DNA of 64,000 nucleotides, taken from the NCBI GenBank assembly GCA_003008705.1, contig PDUO01000105.1:23903-87902 (forward strand), in the 5' to 3' direction. The notes beneath the pieces are model-generated. The model was not told the DNA's origin, ran no database searches, and was given only the letters and a program-made list of their open reading frames with translations. Source of the DNA: Pezicula radicicola (Eukaryota; Ascomycota; Leotiomycetes; Helotiales; Dermateaceae). The position numbers were made by a program, and so were the translations under genes. This document shows, in pieces, positions 56,121 to 64,000 of the stretch. The first letter of the stretch is position 1. Every line of letters starts with the position of its first letter.

Positions 56121-56520
56121 GTGTGGTTTTCTGAATAGCTTCAATTCTATATATGTTACTTGACGATATAAGCCCATGGCATACTTGACACAGTGGTACC
56201 TCCTTCTAAGAAGCATTCGCGCGAAGGGCTTAACCGGGGAGCTTACCCGTACAGCAATCGAATACCAGCTAACTAGTTATACACAGTATGTCGCTGACCG
56301 TATACGAATCGATAAGAATAGAGTGCAACCCCCCTTTTTGGCCTTTTACGGAGGAGACCAATCTACCAGATCCTACCTATGCCCAACAATATAAGACACA
56401 ATGCTAATTCCTGCTCTTCTTTATATCTAACTCCCCACATAAAGAAGCGGTAGCGACCACACAGTGACAGTCCTCAGCCAGTCTCTCTCCCAGGTTCCTC
56501 CTCTTCATCCTTGCACTATC
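56121..56520. other. Transposon flank and SDR-B promoter
   Basis: About 400 bp without a gene. At 56195 it contains gtacctccttctaagaag, an 18-bp word also present at 25790 near the end of the first transposon relic, suggesting a shared transposon-end sequence. The last 100 bp precede the SDR-B start. Confidence 0.45.
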
Positions 56521-57538
56521 ATGCCCGACCTGAACTTTGATCCGAAAAAGGCAATTCCCGGCCTGTCTGGTAAGGTCATCCTTATCACTGGAGGTAAGTC
56601 TAAATCCCTCAATATTACATACCTCCGGGACGGCCTATTTCTGCTCCGACCAAAACGTTTTACGGCCGTTGACATTAACTCGCAATCCAACCGGTACCGC
56701 TGGCATCGGCAGCGGCACAGTGCTTGAGCTCGCAGCCCATAACCCTGCACACATCCTGTTCACAGGGCGCAACGCCAAAGCGGCTGATGGCGTGATTGCG
56801 CGCGGGCCGAAGGGTGTCAAGCTGACATTTATCGCTTGCGACACTGCCAACAATGCCTCCATCGCGTCCGCCGCTGAGAACATCCTGTCTACCATTCCAG
56901 ACCGGCTCGACGTGCTAGTTTGTTGCGCGGGTATCATGGCTAAGCCAACTGGCGTCAGCAAAGACGGCTTCGAGATCCAATTTACTATAAACCAGTTGGG
57001 CCACTACTTCTCGTACGCAAGCTGCTGCCCCTGCTGGAGAAGACGGCGTCACAGCCAGGTGCAGATGTGCGAATCGTCATGGTGACTAGCCTCGGGTTCA
57101 AAGGCACACCATCCGGGGGTATTCAATTCGACAAGCTGCGGACGGAGCAAGACTTGCCGATGCTGGGGCCATGGCTGCGCTACGGCCAGAGCAAGCTTGC
57201 AAACCTGCTGTATACACGAGAACTAGCTGAAAGATACCCTAACATCCTGGCCTTCGCAATCCATCCAGGGGTCGTCAAGACTTCTTTGGTGACGGACCTG
57301 ACGTGGAGCCAAAAGCTGTTGGTCTATCTACCGAACATAGGCCAAATGCTCACCCCGGAGCAGGGCACATATAATCTGTTATAGGCAGTCACGGCCAAGA
57401 AGGAGGGGATCAAGAGCGGTGGCTTCTACGTGCCTGTTGGGAAGCTGTCGGATGAAAAGACTAAGGCGAGTGAGGATCCCAAGTTGAGAAAGGAGCTGTG
57501 GGAATGGACAGAGACGGAAATTACGAAGTATCTGTAGA
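56521..57538 (+). pseudogene. Short-chain dehydrogenase (SDR-B), retinol-dehydrogenase-like
   Basis: Start ATG 56521. GLSGKVILITGG precedes an intron (from about 56594 to 56680). Then the cofactor loop region ending GIGSGTVLELAAHN, LFTGRNAKAADGV, DVLVCCAGIMAKP (NNAG-like) and FEIQFTINQLGHY follow. A frame change near 57010 separates this from IVMVTSLGFKG (active-site Ser strand), LRYGQSKLANLLYTREL with the catalytic Tyr-x-x-x-Lys, and FAIHPGVVKTSL. A TAG at 57382-57384 interrupts a last segment (SGGFYVPVGK) that runs to 57538. Both breaks are single events, so the gene was probably lost recently. Likely an alcohol/ketone oxidoreductase tailoring the terpene, though the substrate is inferred only from context. 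Confidence 0.82.
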
Positions 57539-57600
57539 TCCTACAACTTTGAAGGGACTCAACTGGACACAGTAGTATCAAGTAGGATTAAGTATCAATG

Positions 57601-58574
57601 TTATCTACCTTCTAGCCAAGGGAAACTAACCATGAAGGCAACCAAATACCGGAACTTGGGCATGTCATGGACGTGGGAAAGCTCCGATCGGCCCGCCTGT
57701 TCCGCCATGTACCGCTCTAGTTCGACGTACCCAAGGTACGCCGTTGGTGCAATTTGCTTCAACGCCCACTTCGGCAGCAGCAGTATGTGCGGTAAGTGTA
57801 TAACGACGCCATAGATGGCATCTACAAGTGTCAGCGCGTGTCCCTCCGCATTTGCGTCCAGCCCGTCTGCCCAGTCAGTCTGCTTTCCAAACCCAACAAG
57901 CGACATGGTATTCATAGTTAGCGAGTATATATTACGCTTGAGACTTGCCTCAGTGCCGGCGTGAACCCATGTTGTAGCTATCACATCGACTTGCCGACAC
58001 GTCTCATCCCACACCGTACCAAGCACATTGTCCTGCATAAACGGCGGCAGTGTGATGTCCAAATGGAAGCGCCAGCGCTCACCATCAACAGAAACGACGC
58101 TGGGGCCAAAGGGCTCAAGTATTTCTGCAACCTGGTAAGCACAGCAAACACAAAAAGAATAGATTCATTGCACACACTCATCTTCTCAGGCGGCTTAATA
58201 AACGCCTTCCTCCGTGTAAGTACCTGCGCGCCCATCTCCGCCTCACCAACATAGCACACCATTCCCGCCGGCGACACAACCAGGAAAGCGGGACCGAACT
58301 CGCTATGTGCGCGTCGTCGGTCCTCGTAGTGCCAGTCCTTGACCATGAAGCGTGCCCAGCGCGGCCAGCCCTCATCGCGCATTATACGGTCGCGGAACGC
58401 CCATCGTAGCTGCGGATTGGTGAGGTATGCCCATCCTTCGAGCTCGTGAATTAGGGAAATGGTATAGGGTAGCCCGGTTTTTTGGGCGGTGCGGATGTTG
58501 CAGAGGAAATTGAGGGCTTTGTAGAGTGCTTGGATGATAATGAGTACCAGGGCGACGAGGACGTAGGCGCCCAT
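57601..58574 (-). pseudogene. Cytochrome P450 (P450-C), N-terminal half only
   Basis: The gene runs left from the ATG at 58574: a membrane anchor (GAYVLVALVLIIIQAL), then TGLPYTISLIHELEGWAYL, GWPRWARFMVKDWHYEDRR, FGPAFLVVSPAG, KPPEKMSVCN and an intron near 58070-58140. WDETCRQVDVIATTWV, TMNTMSLVGFGKQTDW and LPKWALKQIAPTAYLGY follow. This matches the first 300 residues of a widespread ascomycete P450 group with the WPRW-RFMxKDW phrase. A frame change near 58050 precedes the second fragment. Nothing after the C-D helices is present: no I-helix, ExxR or haem loop appears before the next gene. It ends at 57601 about 60 bp from the SDR-B stop, so a deletion there probably removed its second half. 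Confidence 0.75.
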
Positions 58575-59487
58575 GATGAGTGAGTTTGGGGTTTGTAAGT
58601 ATAATGACGGGGATTTGTGTTGTTCTGTGCGGCGATATCTACAAAACTTCACTTTGTGTCACTCCTCATGAACCTATTGATTCTTCGTATAAGGTAAGCT
58701 GCGCTGGCTATGTATCGATTATCATATCATATTAAGAGCGGTGCGCTGAATCTAGTTAGCTTAATATGTCTTTACAAGTTTGGTTACTAACAAAAATTCT
58801 TGCAATTGCTTTAGCGAGTTACAATTTTTTGGACCTGTACTTCCATAGTTGGTTCGTTTCTTTCATCTCAAGGATCTAGAATACTTCAGTTCTTCGCGTG
58901 TTTTTTTTTTTCAGACGCAGTAGTCTCAGTAGTCTCTACATTAGTTCCTTTCTGCACCCCTGTTAAAATCTCACCACTTACAAGCCGTGAGTTGTAACAC
59001 AATTCCGACAGGAATTCGTCGACTCGCAATGAGCCTCATTCCGGATTCCGGTGATTTCCTGATTCGATACTGTAGGTTTGACGGGTCCGTTCGAGTAGGG
59101 TTAAATTCTACTTACGCCATTGTGACCGTTGAAGTTTACCAAGCGGAAAATATAACGGAGTGAGTACAATAAGGAGTGCCTAGCTCTCAAATTAGGTGGG
59201 TTATTTACCAAGTAAGGAGACAATTAATGACTAGAAATCCGGTACTGATCGCGACGGTAATCACAGAGCTCTCCCCGGGCATTTTTCAAGAACTTCCCGA
59301 TTTAGATCGCCTTATAAATCGCAAATATCGAGAGTGGTCTGGTTTGGCTAGAGGCGTTGTATATTCTATTGAAGTCAGTAGATGATGCATCCTCTCTAGA
59401 TTCTATCGATAATATAACAATTATCTTTGAAGTCCTCGAAATTCCCTTCTATAGCGGCGAAGCGGTCAACTCTCGCTCTTGACCAAA
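58575..59487. other. Divergent intergenic region of P450-C and P450-D
   Basis: About 900 bp without a credible gene. A frame at 59176-59385 (69 codons) lacks motifs. No TCGGCCGA palindrome was found here. A pyrimidine-rich stretch with a T10 run lies near 58900. Promoters of both P450 genes are expected here. Confidence 0.45.
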
Positions 59488-61345
59488 ATGGCTGCAGAAG
59501 TGCATCATGTATCCCGCGATCTGGTAGGAATAATTCATAACTTTGATGTCGAGTGGCTGCAGAGATGCTCACCTTGTGAACTAAGCATTCGCGACTCAGT
59601 CGTGATTGTAATCGGCTTTATCTTCACCTACCTATCCTTCCGCGCAATGTACAATGTCTATTTTCACCCACTCGTACGTTTTCCCGGCCCCTTCTAGGCG
59701 AGAGCATCACTAGTAAGCTACCACCAAGTTGAAGATTTCAAGCGTCGCTCCTTAAAACTAAATCCTTACAGCTATGGCGCTTCTATCATACTATGTCTGG
59801 CCGTTCGCACCGCGCTATTCAAACGCAGCACCGTCTCCACGGCCCCGTTTTCCGCATTTCACCAAACAAGCTCTCCTTCGCATCCGTCTCCTCATGGAAG
59901 GCTATCTATGGTTATCCACCGCCGGGCCAGGCACAGCTCATTAAGGGCGAGTTCTACGACATTTATGGCGCGGGCTTCAAGACTGGATACATCGGGTCTG
60001 AGCGTGACCCGCAGAAGCATGCCCGCAAGAAGAAAGACCTGACGGCTGCTTTCAGCAACAAGTCTCTACAGCAGCAGGAGGTTATTGTACAGGATGTGGT
60101 TGATGGTTGGTACATTTCTTGCTTACCTATGGCTACTGCATGTCTCAACAGAGCTCATCAAGCCTCAGCAGCCCGAAAGGCTCGAAGCCGCCTAATCGAT
60201 CCACTCAGTTAGTTTAGATATTGAGCTAACCAGAGTGTTGCAGAGTTCGTAGGAAAACTTGGCCCGCTCAGCACAAATAACGGATCACTGGGCGTCAATA
60301 TAGTCAGCTGGCTGGAGATGGTGACGTTCGACATTCTAGGTGAGATGGCATTTAGCAAGAGCTTTGGGTGTCTCTAAAAGGAAAAATATCACGAGTGGAT
60401 CGACATCATCCTCAGCCACCTGTTAGAGATCACGGTGGTGGATAATTTGAGGAAGTTTGGAGTCTTGGCCACACTGGGCCGGTGGCTGCTACCGAGCTTG
60501 ACGGTGGCTATAAGAAATAAACATTCCAACAAGGCGAGGAGAAAGGTCAAGCAACAACTAGAGGCAAAGACTGCGCGGCAGGATTTTCTCACAAACGTGG
60601 TCGGGAAGGTCAAGAGCGGTGCGGTGCCAGAGGAGGAGCTGACAGCTCACGCGTCCACACTGATGTGAGCTACATACCCCGTTATCACCCTCAAAAACTG
60701 TCTCTTAACATACCAACAGCATTGCGGGCGGCGAAACCACTGCTACATGCCTCGCAGCTGCCGTGTACTATTTGCTCAAAACGCCGTGTACACTCGACAA
60801 GCTCGTTAGCGAAATCCGCGTACGATACACCTCCTACGACAAGATCGAGGCCAGCTCAGCGCAGCAGTTACCGTTCCTACAAGCAGTCATCAATGAAAGT
60901 CTGCGTATCTTCCCGCCCGGCTCGCAAGGCTTTCCGCGCGTATCGCCTGGGTGTGAGATCGATGGCGTCTGGATCCCCAAGGGGACCGAGGTATACACGA
61001 GCGCGTTTGCAGTAACACATGATGCAAAGTACTTCCATGAGCCGGAGAGTTTCATACCAGAGAGGTGGCTAGATCCGCAGTTTACGGACGTGAAGGAAGC
61101 TAGTCAGCCGTTCTCTTTGGGCTACAGAGCATGTATTGGGCGCAAGTACGTATTTGCCACCCCCTTTCTTCCCTAGGGTGGGAAAAGTGCATTTGCTGAC
61201 ACGGCTCAAAAGTTTCGCCTACATGCAGATGGCATCTATCCTTGCTAAGATGCTTTACAAGTATGATATGACATTGGTGAACGAAGACCTGGATTTTGAG
61301 GCCGCTTCGCACTGTCATATCATGTGGTGGAAAGCCCTCGTCTAG
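59488..61345 (+). pseudogene. Cytochrome P450 (P450-D), isotrichodermin-hydroxylase-like, nearly complete
   Basis: The best-preserved P450. Start ATG 59488, membrane anchor SVVIVIGFIFTYLSF, hinge HPLVRFPGPF followed by TAG (59695-59697), where Trp is expected. Then HGPVFRISPNKLSFASVSSW, KKKDLTAAFSNKSL, an intron near 60110-60240, WLEMVTFDILGEMAFSKSF and a second TAA at about 60376. DFLTNVVGKV follows, then an intron near 60666-60720, the I-helix AGGETTATCLAAAVY, ExxR in INESLRIFPPGS, FIPERWLDP and the haem loop FSLGYRACIGRK near 61105. The last exon ends at 61345. Both nonsense codons are of the CAA/TGG to TAA/TAG type. Belongs to the same CYP65-like group as P450-B but clearly a different gene. 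Presumed ring hydroxylase of the sesquiterpene, by context. Confidence 0.85.
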
Positions 61346-61439
61346 GTACGCTTTGAGGAGCATCGAGTAGAGTCGTGATGATTTTATTTATATGCGTGAA
61401 TTTACGGATTCCTACATTAGTACTCTGGATTATCTGCCT

Positions 61440-64000
61440 TAACTAGTGCTGGCCGATTTAGGGGTTCTGGTAGTATCTAATAAAATCCTCCTCTTTGGGG
61501 ACCAATAACTAGTGATTTCTACGTCTTATATCTAATATAACTTATGCCCAATATATACCTAATTCCTACTTGGCTAGATTCCTCTGTATAACCTCAATTA
61601 AACCCGTTAAGCTAATACCTACGTTAACATTAACCGGTACTCGTTCTAAATACATGATAAATTAGGCCCAATTATTCTACTAATCCGTTAAGGTATCCCT
61701 AACATTAAGAAGCTCTACTACAGTAATCTTGTAAGTGTATCGGATATCCTGTATATTATCGGCCTGTGTAGCTTTAGGTGGGATGGTAAGTGGGTTGAAA
61801 TAGCGTTGAAAGAACCAGAGCTTGGCATATGCCGCTTTCGCTTAGGCACAGGCATCCTCCTAGTCGGCAATCATATCCTTCTCTATACTAGTTACCGACT
61901 CTTGCACATTTATAATAACTAACAACACCTCGACGCTCACATCGAGGGCCTTGTTCGTGGCTTGGATTAAATCCTTTAGGCTAGATACCGCTTGCGAGGC
62001 AAGACCAACAAATTTAGTCTGGAGTACGGTGACTTCGGCGGTCCCATCTGCGACCCTCTCTAGATGGGACGTGAAATAGGTTAGGATGGAAGTGATCTGG
62101 TAATGGGTTGCAGTAACCTTATGGCCGTAATGGATGAGTCCGTTGGCCTGCGTATTCAAAATGCTCGATGCCCGCACCAAGAGGGGCAGTAGCTGGTCAG
62201 TACGCCGAACCTGCTCGATAGAAAAGCGCCATTTATTACCGATTTGCGTAAGGCCCATGCGCGCAGTGCGGATCTCCTGGCCCAATACCTGCACCTGCGA
62301 GCTGAGGGCCAAGTACGAATCCCAACGGCCATGGGAGCCGAGACGCTCTAGGAATTCGGTAAGTGACTCGTCGCTGGTGAAGTTGGAGTTGGAGTTGAAG
62401 TTGGTAATAGGGACCAGCTGGTATTAACAGAGACCTACGCCGTATATCGCTTCCATGTACACCAGAAAGGTGGGTATAGGCTTGCACAAGGCGGGACCCA
62501 CGATACTATCCATTAGGTAGGGTCCATGCAGCAGACAATGGCGGGTCAAGGGGACGAGGCAGAGGTAGAAGACAAGCAGGTAGGGGAGCAGATAGAAACC
62601 GATGTAGAGAGCCAGCGAAGCCAGGAAGCGCAGAAGAGGGACGAATGGCGTGAGCAGCCAGCGTGAGACGGAGCCGAGGAGGGGAGAGAGCTGGCGATCG
62701 AGGTACATGGTGGTGGCCTATACTTGGATGAGGCTCTGACCTAGGTGGAGCTGGACGTTGGACCAGGTGTCCTGTGCGACGACGTGCATCCGTGTCAGGG
62801 CCAATAATAATGGCGGCGGCTGCTGCTGCTGCCGTCGTAGTGGTGGTGGTGGTGGTGGCTGGAGATGCGAATACGAATGTGCATCTTCGAGCCACGATGC
62901 GCGTCGCGGAGGTTGCTCGTGCTCTGCTGCTGCTGGTGCTGGTGCTGGTGTGACCTTGGCCGTGACCTTGGCAAAGGGAGGCGACCGACCAAGGCCTTCG
63001 TAGTCGGCTTCGGTCAACCGGAGCGGCCAGGGCTGCTGAGTGGGCTTGTACGGCGAGAACAACTCGGCCACAGGATTAGACTTTCGATAAGAATTGATTC
63101 CAAGATCCTTGCACAGAGTTTCGACGTACTAGAGACTATGAGTTCAATGTTCGGCAATAGCACCGACCCCATCGGTCATCTAGAATTATCACTTACGGGT
63201 AGGAAATCGTAAAGAGAGTAAGGAAACTTCAACCCCTGACTAAGATACCTCTTGCGGGTCCATGCATTCCATTCCGCAATCTCTTTGGCCATGGTACCTT
63301 CGTCCAGGGTGTCGAGTTCTCCGAGCAGATACAGGATTGCCCAGAACGACTGCATCTCCGCAACCAATGGCGTTTGTACTGTGCGGATCTGGCCCAGGAT
63401 AGCACGCGAGCGATCGCCTCTAAGAGCGTAGTTGAACAGAATCGCACGGCGATACAGGCGCCATTTTCGTTGATTCTGGGAATCATTTCTCTGCGGGTTG
63501 GGCAAGTTCGGCGGTTTTGCGAGGTATGGTAACTTGCGGTCGACGGCCTTACTGGCCTCGATGTCAAGTTTGTCCCAATCGGAAGAGGCAGAATCGAAAG
63601 ACGCTGTTGAGCATGGGAGACCGATGTCAAGCTTGTTCGCGTCATCGAACATTCCAAAATGATCACCCCAGCCAGTACACATAATAACGTAGTCTGCACT
63701 GACCGTTTCTCCAGAGGCGAAGTAGACCTTGTGCTCCTCGATTAAAGAAAGATCATCCCGAAGAATTTTGACTTCTCCTTTATGAATCACATCCCAGAAA
63801 TTTGGAAGGGTGATGACTCCCAGGCCCGAATTCGCCCAGAAAACACTGCAACGGTAAGCCACGACGGAGCCGACCAAACTCAACTGGTGGGCTTTTCTTA
63901 CCTCTGCGAGCTTATTTCAGGCTTGAGAAGTGAAACATGGTCTGATTGGGAGTAGCCAGCATGTTTGTTACTCATGGATGTTACAGTGTCCCAAAACTTG
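61440..64000 (-). pseudogene. Flavin monooxygenase fused to a membrane/coiled-coil extension; 5' end outside window
   Basis: The gene enters from the right edge. FMO part: FWDTVTSMSNKHAGY, an intron (63846-63901), then VITLPNFWDVIHKGEVKIL, SADYVIMCTGWGDHF (the ATGW-like motif) and FPYSLYDFLP. A second intron (63131-63196) is followed by YVETLCKDLGINSYRK and VAELFSPYKP, the usual FMO C-terminus. The frame does not stop there. It runs on through a Pro/Gln/His-rich linker (about 62760-62990), two or three membrane segments (LASLALYIGFYLLPYLLVF, about 62620) and helical, coiled-coil-like sequence to about 61450. In-frame stops are TAG 62718-62720, TAA 62424-62426, TAG 61860-61862 and TAA about 61842, all explicable by CpA change. 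Reading it as one fused gene is an inference from frame continuity. An adjacent separate gene is the alternative. Confidence 0.65.

Noticed and set aside
62758..63212. Plus-strand Gly/Cys-rich and Trp/Cys-rich frames
   Set aside because: They are antisense to the low-complexity linker of the FMO fusion and consist only of triplet runs.

Overview
The window reads as accessory, gene-poor DNA from a filamentous ascomycete (Pezizomycotina). The signs are short GT-AG introns of about 50-65 bp, fungal gene families (aristolochene-synthase-like cyclase, highly reducing PKS, AflR-like regulator, NACHT-ankyrin NLR, pogo/Fot transposons) and AT-saturated blocks of the kind repeat-induced point mutation (RIP) leaves. 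Almost every recognisable gene is broken. Many in-frame stops are TAA or TAG where homologues have Gln or Trp, which fits C-to-T change in CpA on either strand. I infer a RIP-decayed and deletion-prone island. An order such as Xylariales would suit the gene content, but the sequence does not prove it.

Layout. 0-1 kb: AT-saturated block with a sharp edge. 1.8-4.6 kb: relics of a quinate-permease-like transporter, a quinate/shikimate dehydrogenase and a RidA-family gene. 6.9-10.4 kb: 5' part of a GH55 exo-beta-1,3-glucanase and an FTA2-type kinase relic. 11.9-20 kb: an NLR island, with a hydrolase-like/NACHT/ankyrin gene, a conserved beta-rich gene and the N-terminal part of a subtilase-type NLR-like protein. 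21.4-23.9 kb: a divergent pair of a Diels-Alderase-like gene and a trans-acting enoyl reductase. 24.6-25.8 kb: RIP-mutated pogo transposase. 26.1-27.0 kb: an apparently intact GH18-like secreted protein, the only convincing intact gene. 27-37.6 kb: gene-poor repeats and unrecognised relics.

37.6-64 kb is the most interesting part: the ruin of a sesquiterpene-polyketide cluster. It holds a BAHD-type acyltransferase, an aristolochene-synthase-like terpene cyclase, a KS-AT-DH-MT-ER-KR-ACP polyketide synthase, four P450s, two short-chain dehydrogenases, an AflR-like regulator and, at the edge, a flavin monooxygenase that reads in frame into a membrane/coiled-coil extension. A plausible ancestral logic is cyclisation of farnesyl diphosphate to an eremophilane-type skeleton, P450/SDR/FMO oxidation, and esterification with a methyl-branched polyketide acid by the acyltransferase. 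The PKS has lost the parts of KS and AT that carry the active sites. Its AT is also split by a short telomere-type (TTAGGG)3 tract sitting exactly at a frameshift. The terpene cyclase, by contrast, is spoiled by only one visible nonsense codon.
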